Below, piece by piece: positions 28,588 through 38,056 of a stretch of DNA of 64,000 nucleotides. Under the pieces are notes generated by a model. It made no database searches, had not been told where the DNA came from, and saw nothing but the letters and a program-made list of their open reading frames with translations. The stretch spans positions 3,720,001-3,784,000 of the forward strand of contig NZ_CP048602.1 in the NCBI RefSeq assembly GCF_012427705.1. Direction: 5' to 3'. The stretch is from Vreelandella piezotolerans. GTDB taxonomy: Bacteria; Pseudomonadota; Gammaproteobacteria; Pseudomonadales; Halomonadaceae. Each line of letters begins with the position of its first letter. The first letter of the stretch is position 1. A program made the position numbers and the translations under genes.

Positions 28588-30009
28588 ATGAGCAAACAAC
28601 CAAACGAGCAGGAAGGCGTCAACAATACGTCTGCCGATACATCCCAAGCGAACACGCCGTCGAGCGATACTGCGGCATCATCGTCGAAAAGCGAGTCGAC
28701 TGCTAGCAGCGCCTCCTCGTCTTATGCGGCCAAAAATAGCCGTTCGCGCCGCCGCCATAAGAGTGCCAACAGTGCCTCTTCGGCACCGCAAACCGGCACG
28801 GCGAGCAATAACGGGCCGACGTCTGACTCGGCCAAAACGTCCGCCGCTAGCAACACCAAGGACACGAAGGACACTAAGGACGCCAAGAACAGCGCCGCCG
28901 ACACCAAGCCAGCCGCTTCGTCGGGCAGTGCCGGTAAGCCAATCCCGCCCGCCTCTACAGCCGGTAGTGGCGGCAGCAAAGGCGGCGGTCTTGCCATCGC
29001 GTTGGTGATTATCCTGGCACTCGCCCTGGGCCTGATCACTTGGCAAGGCTGGCAGCGCCTGGATAGTCAGCAGCAGCGCCTGGACGAATTGGCCCAGCAA
29101 GCGCAAAACAGCGCTTCCCAGCAAGCGGTCAGCGAGCTTGAGTCACGGATCGAAGAGGGCGAAGCCGAACGAAGCCAAGCGCTGGAGAGTACCGTGAGCG
29201 AACTGCGCAGCGAGCTGGATAGCTATCGCAGCGACGTCAACAGCACGCTGGACGAGGTGCTGACGCAGCTCTCACAAGAGCAGGACACCGACGAGCGCGA
29301 TTGGCTTCACGCCGAAGCGGCCTACTTGCTGCGTTTGGCGAATCAGCGCCTGCAGCTGGAGGGTGATGTGGAAGGTGCCGCCGCTCTGCTGCGCACCGCC
29401 GATGCCCGTCTGGCCGATGCCGATAACCCGGCGCTAACGCCCGTGCGTCGTGAAATTGCCAACGAGCTCGCCGCGCTGGACGCCGTTCCTCAAGTGGACC
29501 GCACAGGCATTTACTTAGCTCTGAATGCCCAGCAAGAGCGCGTAGCGGGTCTGCGCCTATCTCAAGAGATCGAAGAGCGCGCCGTGACGTCGAGCATTGA
29601 GCAGCCGCCTACCGGCACCTTCCAGCGCCAGCTCGCCCGCTTCGGTGAAGAGCTAAAAGATCTCGTGGTCATTCGCCAGCATGATGAAGCCCTGGAAGCG
29701 CTGATCACGCCGGAGCAGGAGTCCTACCTGCGCCAGAGCCTGCGCCTGATTCTCGAGCAGTCTCAGCTGGCGCTGCTCAAAGAGGAGCCCGAGCTGTACG
29801 AAGCGAGCATCGACAAAGCCCTGGAGCTGCTGAACGGCTACTACGACACCGAACGTGAAGAGACCCAGAGCGTCATAGCCCGCCTTCAAGAGCTGAAGCA
29901 GGCCGAAGTAAAGCCCGAGCTGCCGGATATCAGCGCCTCACAGCAAGCGCTGGCCAGCTTCATCGACAACCGTTTCGAGTCCCGTCGTCAGGATGGAGGT
30001 GATGCATGA
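28588..30009 (+). CDS. hemX: HemX-family inner-membrane protein
   Basis: A 473-residue protein of the HemX family, often labelled uroporphyrin-III C-methyltransferase although no methylase motif is present. Residues 1-130 are a low-complexity Ser/Thr/Ala/Lys/Asp region with a TKD repeat (about 90-101). One membrane helix follows (about 133-153), then a coiled coil rich in Gln/Glu (about 155-230) and a helical periplasmic domain. Its role is unclear; family members are linked to the haem operon. The stop overlaps hemY by 4 bases. The N-terminal extension is unusually long and repetitive. Confidence 0.88.
   Translation: MSKQPNEQEGVNNTSADTSQANTPSSDTAASSSKSESTASSASSSYAAKNSRSRRRHKSANSASSAPQTGTASNNGPTSDSAKTSAASNTKDTKDTKDAKNSAADTKPAASSGSAGKPIPPASTAGSGGSKGGGLAIALVIILALALGLITWQGWQRLDSQQQRLDELAQQAQNSASQQAVSELESRIEEGEAERSQALESTVSELRSELDSYRSDVNSTLDEVLTQLSQEQDTDERDWLHAEAAYLLRLANQRLQLEGDVEGAAALLRTADARLADADNPALTPVRREIANELAALDAVPQVDRTGIYLALNAQQERVAGLRLSQEIEERAVTSSIEQPPTGTFQRQLARFGEELKDLVVIRQHDEALEALITPEQESYLRQSLRLILEQSQLALLKEEPELYEASIDKALELLNGYYDTEREETQSVIARLQELKQAEVKPELPDISASQQALASFIDNRFESRRQDGGDA
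28855..28890 (+). repeat. Four 9-bp tandem units in hemX
   Basis: Units ACCAAGGAC, ACGAAGGAC, ACTAAGGAC and GCCAAGAAC follow each other in frame and encode TKD-TKD-TKD-AKN in the low-complexity cytoplasmic tail of HemX. The units differ only at third positions in the first three copies, so the peptide repeat is being kept or was copied recently. Confidence 0.75.
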
Positions 30010-31268
30010 GAAAACTCATCCTGCTGATCGTCGCGGGCCTTGCGGTTGGCGCGCTCTTTGGGCATCTGATGATGTCGGTGCCCGGTTACTGGCTGATTCG
30101 AGTGGGCGACACGTCGGTACAAACCTCGTTCTGGTTTGGGCTAGTGCTGCTACTGGGTGCCTTTATCGTCCTGCACTTCGCGCTGCGCCTGCTCACTGGC
30201 ATCATTCGTCCGGTGGGCCGCTTCCGTACCTGGAATAGCCGTGCTCGCAACCGCCGCGCCATGAAACGTACCGTGCGTGGTTTGGTGGCACTTACCGAGG
30301 GCCGCTGGAAGAAAGCGGAGAAAACCTTGGTTCGCGCCGCGGACGACTCTAGCACGCCGCTCGTTAACTACCTCTCGGCAGCGTTGGCCGCGCACTACCA
30401 GGGCCATCATGAGAAGTCCCAAGAGCACCTGAACCAGGCCCAGTTGACTACCGACGGCGCGGATACCGCCATCGGCTTGATGCAGGCGCAGCTGATGATC
30501 GACCGTCAGCAGCCGGAAGAGGCGCTGGCCATCCTCAACCGCTTGGACAAGCAGCTCACCAATCATCCCCAGGTGCTGAAGCTGCTGAAACAGGTCCACC
30601 TTAGTGTCAACGACTGGGAGGGCCTGCGCCGCTTGATTCCACGCCTGGCGGCGCAAAAGCTGATTACGCAACAAGAGCGTGAACAGCTGGAGTTCAAGGC
30701 GTATCGTGAGCTGATCATCTTCGAAGCGCAAAACCCCACCAACATCGAACGGGTTCGCGGGCTGTGGGCCGATATGCCTGACTACCTGCGCGGCAATACC
30801 GAGCTGATCGTGCTCTACACCGAAGCACTGCTGCACGCCAACGAAGAGCCGATTGCCGAACGCCTGCTGAACCACTCGCTGGATCATCACTGGGATGCAC
30901 GCTTGGTCAAACGCTACGGTTTGCTCAACGTGGACGCCGCACGTCAGCTCGCCAAGGCAGAGAAATGGCTGCAAGAGCGCCCCAACGACCCCGAACTGCT
31001 GCTCGCCTGTGGCCGCCTGTCGCTGCGTGTGGGCCAGTGGGAGAAAGCGCTGGAGTACTTCGAAGCCAGCCAGCGCCAGCGCCCCAACGGCGAAGTATGC
31101 GCCGAGCTTGCGCGCCTTTACGCAAGCCTAGGCGAGCATAACAAGAGCCAGCTCTACTATCGCCACAGCGTCGATATGCTGGCGAAATCATTGCCGTCGC
31201 TGCCACAGCCGAGCGATGCCAGTGATAGTAAGCAAACGGATAAGAAAGCGGCGAAAAAGACGGCTTAA
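30006..31268 (+). CDS. hemY: HemY-family inner-membrane TPR protein
   Basis: A 420-residue gammaproteobacterial HemY (not protoporphyrinogen oxidase). Two N-terminal membrane helices (about residues 4-24 and 40-62), a basic stretch RNRRAMKRTVRGLVALTEGRWKKAEK, and TPR-like helical repeats to the C-terminus, including DPELLLACGRLSLRVGQWEKALEYFEASQ. It is thought to aid late haem synthesis with HemX, but the exact role is not settled. It overlaps hemX by 4 bases and ends the operon at a strong terminator. Confidence 0.9.
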   Translation: MRKLILLIVAGLAVGALFGHLMMSVPGYWLIRVGDTSVQTSFWFGLVLLLGAFIVLHFALRLLTGIIRPVGRFRTWNSRARNRRAMKRTVRGLVALTEGRWKKAEKTLVRAADDSSTPLVNYLSAALAAHYQGHHEKSQEHLNQAQLTTDGADTAIGLMQAQLMIDRQQPEEALAILNRLDKQLTNHPQVLKLLKQVHLSVNDWEGLRRLIPRLAAQKLITQQEREQLEFKAYRELIIFEAQNPTNIERVRGLWADMPDYLRGNTELIVLYTEALLHANEEPIAERLLNHSLDHHWDARLVKRYGLLNVDAARQLAKAEKWLQERPNDPELLLACGRLSLRVGQWEKALEYFEASQRQRPNGEVCAELARLYASLGEHNKSQLYYRHSVDMLAKSLPSLPQPSDASDSKQTDKKAAKKTA

Positions 31269-31285
31269 CGGCCCTCTTCAACGTC

Positions 31286-31314
31286 AAAAAGGGTGCCCAT
31301 TGGGCACCCTTTTT
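31286..31314. terminator. Bidirectional terminator between hemY and mscL
   Basis: AAAAAGGGTGCCCA (31286-31299) and TGGGCACCCTTTTT (31301-31314) form a perfect 14-bp inverted repeat with one loop base between. T-runs on both strands let it end hemCDXY on the plus strand and mscL on the minus strand, which converge here. Confidence 0.9.
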
Positions 31315-31346
31315 GATGGCGACTCGCCAGGAGAGCTGACCGCGAA

Positions 31347-31838
31347 TCACACGGATTCCATCGGTTTCTCTGGCGTCGCTACCTGTAGCTCAGAGGTGCA
31401 ATGCCCGCAGCGAACGGCCTTGATCGGTACCACCATCAAACAGTAGGGGCACGGTTTTTCAGTCGGATCAGCGGGCGCCACCGCCTCTTCACGCTTCAAA
31501 CGGTTGATGGTGCGCACCAGCAAGAACACCACGAACGCGACGATGGAGAAGCTCACCACCGCGTTAATGAACAATCCCACGTTCAGCGTCACCGCTCCCG
31601 CCGCCTGGGCGTCCGCCAAAGTGGCATAAGGGGCCTCCGCCACGCCCTCCCGTAACACGACAAATAGGTTCGAAAAATCGATACCGCCCACCAGTAAACC
31701 AATCAGGGGGTTCATGACGTCTTTGACGAGGCTTTGCACGATCAGCGTAAACGCTCCGCCAATGATGATGCCCACCGCCATGTCGATGACGTTGCCCTTG
31801 ACGGCAAACTCGCGGAACTCCCGAAAAAACTTAGCCAT
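31347..31838 (-). CDS. mscL: Large-conductance mechanosensitive channel MscL with C-terminal CxxC pairs
   Basis: The 163-residue protein opens with [24 protein letters not shown], the MscL amphipathic helix and first pore helix. A second membrane helix lies at about residues 82-105, followed by the basic [10 protein letters not shown]. It forms the homopentameric emergency valve for hypo-osmotic shock. Unlike the 136-residue E. coli protein it carries a tail with CPYC and CGHC separated by about 11 residues, resembling a small zinc ribbon. Its presence beside haem genes is not functionally telling, but it fits a halophile that moves between salinities. Confidence 0.93.
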   Translation of the reverse strand: MAKFFREFREFAVKGNVIDMAVGIIIGGAFTLIVQSLVKDVMNPLIGLLVGGIDFSNLFVVLREGVAEAPYATLADAQAAGAVTLNVGLFINAVVSFSIVAFVVFLLVRTINRLKREEAVAPADPTEKPCPYCLMVVPIKAVRCGHCTSELQVATPEKPMESV

Positions 31839-31941
31839 ACGCCCTCTCTCCTCACCCAGCTAATGAAACGCTCAAGGGCGACACTGCCCAGAAAGAAGAA
31901 TGGGCCAAGGCCAACAGAGCGACAAGAGGCAGCGGTCAGAT

Positions 31942-31968
31942 AAAAAAACCCAAACCGTGGGGTTTGGG
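31942..31968 (-). terminator. Terminator after pobA
   Basis: CCCAAACC (31949-31956) pairs with GGTTTGGG (31961-31968) around a 4-base loop, and the minus strand then reads TTTTTTT (31942-31948). It lies 26 bases after the pobA stop. Confidence 0.85.
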
Positions 31969-31993
31969 CAAAGAGGAAGAGCGTCAGCGTCGC

Positions 31994-33196
<1,203 letters not shown>

Positions 33197-33254
33197 TCAT
33201 TGTCAAAATCAGATAACTTGTATTTTTCAATGAAACACGTCGCTTAATAAGGCA

Positions 33255-33266
33255 TGATCTAGATCA
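33255..33266. promoter_or_regulatory. 12-bp palindrome between pobA and pobR
   Basis: TGATCTAGATCA is a perfect palindrome in the 143-base divergent gap, 56 bases before the pobR start and 77 bases before pobA. It is a possible regulator site. AraC-type proteins usually prefer direct repeats, so another factor may bind. Confidence 0.3.
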
Positions 33267-33321
33267 ATTATTGGACATTCTACATTGCATCACTCAACCT
33301 TAGTCGTAAAGGAGAGCCCCC

Positions 33322-34224
33322 ATGACGCCCTCGTCGAACGCTCCCGTTCCCGTCTTCAAGCTCTATGGCGAAACGCAGCACTGGCCGACGCCCGACTTGC
33401 TCCACTGTGAGTCCATTCCCGAGCGCAGCCGCCTGCATGACTGGCGTATCCGCCCCCATCGCCATGCCGACTTGGTGCATATTTTATTGATCGATCAGGG
33501 GAGCGTATCGCTGGAGTTGGAGGGTACGCGTCATGAGCTGCAAAGCGTGGCCGCCATTGTCGTTCCCGCCATGGCGATTCACGGGTTTCACTTTTCACCC
33601 GACGTACAAGGACACATCATTACGCTAGCCAAGCCGCTGGCCGAACACTTGCATACCCTGCTGGGCGAAAGCAGCACCCTTAAAAAGGCCGATTTCTTTC
33701 GCCTATCGCTGGCTCATGAGCAAACGCGCATTACCACGCTCGTGACCCAGATCGATCGCGAGTATCGCCAGCCAGCGCCTGGACGCAGCCTGCTACTCGA
33801 AGCGCTGATCCAGGCACTCGTCGTCGAGCTTTCGCGGCTTGGCCATGCGGTCGGTAGCCCTAAAAGGCGCTATACCCCTCGCCAAAATGACAAGGGGCAG
33901 CAACATGTCGAGCAGTTTCAAACGCTCATCGAAACGCATTACCGTGAGCAGCCCAGCATCGAGTGGCTGGCCGGGCAAGTGGGGGTGAGCAGTGCACATT
34001 TGAACATGCTCTGCCGCCAACTCGCCGGGCGCAGCGCCCTACAGTTGCTACACGAACGGCTACTGCTGGAGGCCAAGCGCCAGCTTACCTACACCAACAT
34101 GACCATTGGGCAAGTTTCTGACAGCTTGGGCTTCTCCGAACCGGCCTACTTCACGCGCTTTTTCAAACGCAATACAGCGCTGTCACCTCGCGATTTCAGA
34201 ACGCGTCAATCGCAAGGGCGTTAA
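33322..34224 (+). CDS. pobR: AraC-family regulator of pobA (PobR/PobC type)
   Basis: The 300-residue protein has an N-terminal cupin-like sensor domain (about 1-165; HDWRIRPHRHADLVHILLIDQGS) and a C-terminal AraC DNA-binding domain with two helix-turn-helix units (SIEWLAGQVGVSSAHLNMLCRQLAGR and TIGQVSDSLGFSEPAYFTRFFKRNTALSPRDFR). Its divergent position next to pobA makes it the likely 4-hydroxybenzoate-responsive activator, as known for AraC-type pob regulators of pseudomonads. AAAGGAGAG precedes ATG 33322. It ends 7 bases from the convergent large-permease gene. Confidence 0.88.
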   Translation: MTPSSNAPVPVFKLYGETQHWPTPDLLHCESIPERSRLHDWRIRPHRHADLVHILLIDQGSVSLELEGTRHELQSVAAIVVPAMAIHGFHFSPDVQGHIITLAKPLAEHLHTLLGESSTLKKADFFRLSLAHEQTRITTLVTQIDREYRQPAPGRSLLLEALIQALVVELSRLGHAVGSPKRRYTPRQNDKGQQHVEQFQTLIETHYREQPSIEWLAGQVGVSSAHLNMLCRQLAGRSALQLLHERLLLEAKRQLTYTNMTIGQVSDSLGFSEPAYFTRFFKRNTALSPRDFRTRQSQGR

Positions 34225-34230
34225 CACGCC

Positions 34231-35520
34231 TTAGAGCAAAAAGAAGGTCGACAGCACTGGAAAGAGGATCAACAGCGTCAAGCGGAGCAAGTCAGACACC
34301 ACGAACGGCGCCACTCCTTTAAATATCTCCCCAAGCCCGACGTGCGGTGCCATCGCTTTGATGACGAACACGTTCATCCCCACCGGCGGGGTCATGAGGC
34401 CCAGCTCAACGGTCAACACGGTCAATATACCGAACCACACCGGGTCGATGCCCATCGCCTGAATGATCGGGTAGACCACCGGCACGGTGATCACCAGCAT
34501 GGCGATGGAGTCCATGAACATCCCCAGCACGAAGTAGAGCGCCAGGATGCACAGCACCACAACGATGGGCGTGAGGTCCATGCCGTAGAGCAGATCCGTG
34601 ATGGAGAACGAAATGCGCGATACGGAGATGAAGTAACCCAGCGTTTCCGCCCCAACCAGCATAAAGAACACCACCGCAGAAAGCGCCAGCGTCTCCTGTA
34701 CGCTATGCCATAGCTGGGCACCGCGCATGCCTTTCGCCAAGGCGTAGAGCAGCGTTGCAAATGCGCCGACACTGGCCCCCTCGGTGGGCGTAAAGGCACC
34801 GAAATAGATCCCTAGAATCATCACCAGGAAGACGCCAAAGAACGGTACCAAACCGGTCAGCGAGAGCAGCTTCTTTTTCCAGGCAGTGGGTTGACCCGCT
34901 ACCGCCAGGGAGGGGCGCAGGTACATCACCACGGTAATGGTCAGCGAGTACATCACCAGTCCCAGCAGGCCGGGAATCAGCCCCGCCATGAACATATCGC
35001 CCACGGACTGTTCGGTAAGAATGGCGTAAATCAGCAGCGCGATACTGGGCGGAATCATGATGCCCAGTGTGCCGCCAGCGGCCAGCGCACCGGTCGCCAA
35101 GCCACGGTTATAGCCGTAGCGCTCCATTTCGGGCAGTGCCACTCGCGTCATGGTGCTCGCCGTCGCCAGCGATGAACCGGAGATGGCGGAAAAGATGCCG
35201 CAAGAGCCCACCGCTGCAATCGCCAAGCCGCCTTTCCAGCCACCGCAAATGATCCGGGTCGAATCAAACAGCTTACCGGCCATCCCCGAGTGAGCCGCCA
35301 GTACGCCCATTAAAATGAACATGGGCACGGCGCTGAAGCTATAGTTGGAGAGCACCTCGACCGGTACGGTTTTCAATTGTGCAATGGCGGCATCCCAACT
35401 GATGATCTGAGCAAATCCCACCACACCGACGATCAGCATGGTCAACGCGACCGGGACGCGCAGAATCATCAATACCAATAATAGCCCTAGCCCAATGGCA
35501 CCAATCGCTTCACTCCCCAT
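34231..35520 (-). CDS. TRAP transporter large permease (pob/pca-linked)
   Basis: A 429-residue DctM protein with about 12 membrane segments and the conserved VPMFILMGVLAAHSGMAGKLFD, GTLGIMIPPSIALLIYAILTEQS and VELGLMTPPVGMNVFVIKAMAPH. I start it at ATG 35520 with GAGGAGG upstream, which overlaps the small permease by 11 bases. A longer frame to 35544 would bury that ribosome site. Third TRAP operon: binding protein, small, large permease. The substrate is probably an aromatic acid, judged by neighbours and the shared pca operator. Confidence 0.88.
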   Translation of the reverse strand: MGSEAIGAIGLGLLLVLMILRVPVALTMLIVGVVGFAQIISWDAAIAQLKTVPVEVLSNYSFSAVPMFILMGVLAAHSGMAGKLFDSTRIICGGWKGGLAIAAVGSCGIFSAISGSSLATASTMTRVALPEMERYGYNRGLATGALAAGGTLGIMIPPSIALLIYAILTEQSVGDMFMAGLIPGLLGLVMYSLTITVVMYLRPSLAVAGQPTAWKKKLLSLTGLVPFFGVFLVMILGIYFGAFTPTEGASVGAFATLLYALAKGMRGAQLWHSVQETLALSAVVFFMLVGAETLGYFISVSRISFSITDLLYGMDLTPIVVVLCILALYFVLGMFMDSIAMLVITVPVVYPIIQAMGIDPVWFGILTVLTVELGLMTPPVGMNVFVIKAMAPHVGLGEIFKGVAPFVVSDLLRLTLLILFPVLSTFFLL

Positions 35521-36037
35521 GAGCTGCCTCCTCACCGGCCGCATAGATCATGCCTAGCAAGGCGTGAATGGCGCTGCGCAATCCCAATAGCAAACTCAGC
35601 ACCGCTGCCAATTGGTAAATGGGCCCCATGGGCAACCGCAGGTCTTGGGTGACCTCCCCGTGCCGCGTCGCCGCGGCAGCAGAATCCAGCAGCCCAACGA
35701 ACAGGATGAGTCCCAGCGCCATGAAGCCGAGTAAAAAGACGCCCTGCACACGATTTTTGATGGCTTGTGGCAAGCGGTGTGAGAACGCTTCGACCACCAC
35801 TTGGCTTTTTTCGACATTGGCCGCCATCGCGGCCAGTAGTGCGAACAGCATCAAGTAGCTCACCAGCTCCACACTTCCGGAGACACGCAGCGCAATCGCG
35901 CCCTCGGTCAACCGGGAAAGATAGCGTGTGCTGACATCGGCCATGGTGACCCCCAGCAGGCCAATCAAAGCGACCCCGGCCACTAAGCGACAAATGAGGG
36001 CCAGCCAATGGCTGGCCCGATAAAAAGTAGACTGCAT
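35510..36037 (-). CDS. TRAP transporter small permease (pob/pca-linked)
   Basis: A 175-residue DctQ-family protein with four membrane helices, such as LALICRLVAGVALIGLLGVTMADV and VSYLMLFALLAAMAANVEKSQVVVEAF. It starts 12 bases after the binding-protein stop and overlaps the large permease by 11 bases. No hairpin separates it from the binding-protein gene, unlike the tea, tct and quinate systems of this window. Its role is to partner the large permease in Na+-driven uptake. Confidence 0.86.
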   Translation of the reverse strand: MQSTFYRASHWLALICRLVAGVALIGLLGVTMADVSTRYLSRLTEGAIALRVSGSVELVSYLMLFALLAAMAANVEKSQVVVEAFSHRLPQAIKNRVQGVFLLGFMALGLILFVGLLDSAAAATRHGEVTQDLRLPMGPIYQLAAVLSLLLGLRSAIHALLGMIYAAGEEAAHGE

Positions 36038-36049
36038 GACACATTACCC

Positions 36050-37075
36050 CTATTGGGCGCTGCAAGACTCGCTGGCTGCCAACGCCGCCTGATAGACGTC
36101 GCGCGCCTGATCGAGACCACGCTCTTCCAACTGCGTCAGGTAGTTTTCAATACCTGTTTGAAGCGGCGCCTGCCAGTCGGGATGCTCCAGCGGGTTTTCG
36201 ATTTCGCGAATCGTGTGGCCCGCTTCGACGGCCTCTTGCTTGCCTTCTACGTCGAGTCGGTCAAACACTGCACCGGCGTTTTCAGCCCACTTCATACCGG
36301 AGTTATTGTCGATCACCGCCTGCTGCTCGGGGGTCAGGCTGTCGTAGCTGCGCTGATTCATGGTGGCCACGAAAATCAGCGTGTAGAACGGCACCTCGGT
36401 GTGGTAGTTGACGAGTTCGTTGATACGGAAGCCTTTCAAACCCTCCCACGGAAAGCTCAGGCCCTCGATCACGCCGCGCTGCATGGAGGTATAAATGTCG
36501 GGTGCAGGCATGCCTACCGGACTCGCCCCCATATTTTCCAGCATCTCACCCGCCACTGCGGTGGGGCGACGAATGCGCAGACCCTGCAGATCGGCGGGGG
36601 TTTGCACGTCGGTATCGATGGTGTGGATGCCACCCGGGCCCGTGGTAAACATGAAAAGCGGACGAGTATCTTCGTATTCGCTGTCCAAATGGCCGTCGTC
36701 GTAGAGCGTCTGCAGCACACACGCCCCTTGGGTCGCGGTGCTGGCGACGCCCGGTAGCTCAACGATTTGCGACAGCGGGAAACGGCCCGCCGTATAGCCC
36801 TGGGCGGTAGCGCCGATATCGGCAATCCCATTGGCGGCGGCTTCGTAGATGGAGTCCGGTTTGGCTAACGTACCGGCGGGAAACATCTGAATGGTCAGCT
36901 CGCCGTTGGACTCTTCGGCAATGGTATCGGCCCAGGCCTGCAACACATCCTGGTTGACGCCCGACGGGCCAGGCCAGAAGTGGGCCATACGTAGAGTGGT
37001 TTCTGCCTGCGCAGCGCTAATGGAAAGTCCTGCAATGGCGGCTGCCAGCACGCACCGAGCAAAGGTATTTTTCAT
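36050..37075 (-). CDS. TRAP substrate-binding protein (pob/pca-linked, probable aromatic acid)
   Basis: A 341-residue DctP-family protein with a signal peptide ending AAQA before ETTLRMAHFWPG. Binding-fold landmarks include IQMFPAGTLAKPDSIYEAAANGIADIG, LRIRRPTAVAGEMLENMGASPVGMPAPDIYTSMQRGVIEGLSFPWE. It has a Cys near residue 120 (TQGACVLQTL) and one near its C-terminus (SESCSAQ), which could form a disulfide. Its promoter carries the GTTCG-N5-CGAAT box shared with the pca genes, so I infer an aromatic acid such as 4-hydroxybenzoate or protocatechuate as ligand. No direct evidence for the ligand exists in the sequence. Confidence 0.85.
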   Translation of the reverse strand: MKNTFARCVLAAAIAGLSISAAQAETTLRMAHFWPGPSGVNQDVLQAWADTIAEESNGELTIQMFPAGTLAKPDSIYEAAANGIADIGATAQGYTAGRFPLSQIVELPGVASTATQGACVLQTLYDDGHLDSEYEDTRPLFMFTTGPGGIHTIDTDVQTPADLQGLRIRRPTAVAGEMLENMGASPVGMPAPDIYTSMQRGVIEGLSFPWEGLKGFRINELVNYHTEVPFYTLIFVATMNQRSYDSLTPEQQAVIDNNSGMKWAENAGAVFDRLDVEGKQEAVEAGHTIREIENPLEHPDWQAPLQTGIENYLTQLEERGLDQARDVYQAALAASESCSAQ

Positions 37076-37107
37076 GGGGGACTCCAGGCTTATTTGGATT
37101 ATTATAA

Positions 37108-37131
37108 GTTCGCAAAGCGAATAGTAGTTCG
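37108..37131. promoter_or_regulatory. IclR-type operator before the third TRAP operon
   Basis: GTTCG-CAAAG-CGAAT (37108-37122) differs from the box GTTCG-N5-CGAAC by one base. A further GTTCG half-site is at 37127-37131, 19 bases from the first. The palindrome fills the spacer immediately upstream of a perfect TATAAT on the minus strand (37101-37106). Confidence 0.6.
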
Positions 37132-37330
37132 CTATAGAGCCTACCTTAGTTCACTATTTTGACTAGAGCTAATCGACATTCGTCTATGGTCAAACGCCAC
37201 CAGAAGCGTGCTTTCCTTTTTCGATAAACCTTTCCCGTAGCACTGACAAGATAGCGTTATTAAAAGATACAATGTCAGGCTAAAATTGGACTTTTCCAAC
37301 ATTCATTATCGACTAAGGTCGGATCAACAC

Positions 37331-37366
37331 AAAAAAGCGTTGCTGACGCATCAGCAACGCTTTTTT
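37331..37366. terminator. Terminator after pcaG
   Basis: AAAAAAGCGTTGCTGA and TCAGCAACGCTTTTTT form a 16-bp stem with a 4-base loop CGCA, with T-runs on both strands. It closes the minus-strand pcaIJFLHG operon 31 bases after the pcaG stop. Confidence 0.92.
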
Positions 37367-37396
37367 GTTCGTGAAGGGCTTTTCATGCCCATAGGC

Positions 37397-38041
37397 TCAG
37401 AAATCAAAAAACACCGTCTCACCCTCACCCTGTAAGCGGATATCCAGCCGGTAACGCACCTTGCCACACACCTCTTCGCGCTGGGCGATCAGCGTTTGGC
37501 GGCGCGTCGGTGACTCGATGCGCGAAAGAACCGGGCACTGAGCGTTCGCTTCGGCCTCATCGTCGAAGTAGAGGCGCGTTTGCAGGTGGATGTTCACTCC
37601 ACGGGCAAAGAGCGTCAGGTTGATGTGTGGCGCCATCAACTGCCCACTGGGGTGTTTCACCGCGCCGGGCTTGATGGTGGTCAGCGACCACTCGCTGCCG
37701 TGATCGAAGGTGGTCGCGGTGCGGCCAAAGCTGTTGAACGGTTTTTTAAGGTCATAATCGGCTTGGTAGTCGCCGTGAGTATCGGCTTGCCACGCTTCTA
37801 AAAACGCATCGCGCACCAGGTCGCCGTTGCCGTCGATCACGGTGCCGACGACCTCGATATGCTCGCCCTCGGCGTCGGGCTTGGCCATCTCGTTCCAGAT
37901 TTCTTCGTCGCGCACGGGGTTACCCGCCGCGGCGAGGGCAAGGCCGATATGCACGTAGGGGCCGGCCGTTTGCGAGGCGGTTTCCCGCAGCATCAGATCG
38001 CTTGTCGGCTGGGTATTGGGCTGAATAGCGGGCTGTTTCAT
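37397..38041 (-). CDS. pcaG: Protocatechuate 3,4-dioxygenase alpha subunit
   Basis: A 214-residue intradiol dioxygenase subunit. It has ETASQTAGPYVHIGLAL near the start, VIDGNGDLVRDAFLEAWQAD, and FNSFGRTATTFDHGSEWSLTTIKPGAV. Being the alpha subunit it lacks the iron-binding Tyr/His set found in PcaH. PcaG and PcaH together open protocatechuate to 3-carboxy-cis,cis-muconate. It begins 15 bases after pcaH and is the last gene of the operon before a strong terminator. Confidence 0.96.
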   Translation of the reverse strand: MKQPAIQPNTQPTSDLMLRETASQTAGPYVHIGLALAAAGNPVRDEEIWNEMAKPDAEGEHIEVVGTVIDGNGDLVRDAFLEAWQADTHGDYQADYDLKKPFNSFGRTATTFDHGSEWSLTTIKPGAVKHPSGQLMAPHINLTLFARGVNIHLQTRLYFDDEAEANAQCPVLSRIESPTRRQTLIAQREEVCGKVRYRLDIRLQGEGETVFFDF

Positions 38042-38056
38042 GAGATTCCCCTAGCC

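Larger units (their letters stand above)
37076..37396. other. 321-base gap between pcaG and the third TRAP operon
   Basis: It has no gene. From left to right it holds the TRAP promoter with a perfect minus-strand TATAAT (37101-37106) and IclR-type operator, an inverted repeat TTGGA-CTTT-TCCAA (37286-37299), and the pcaG terminator (37331-37366). Confidence 0.6.
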
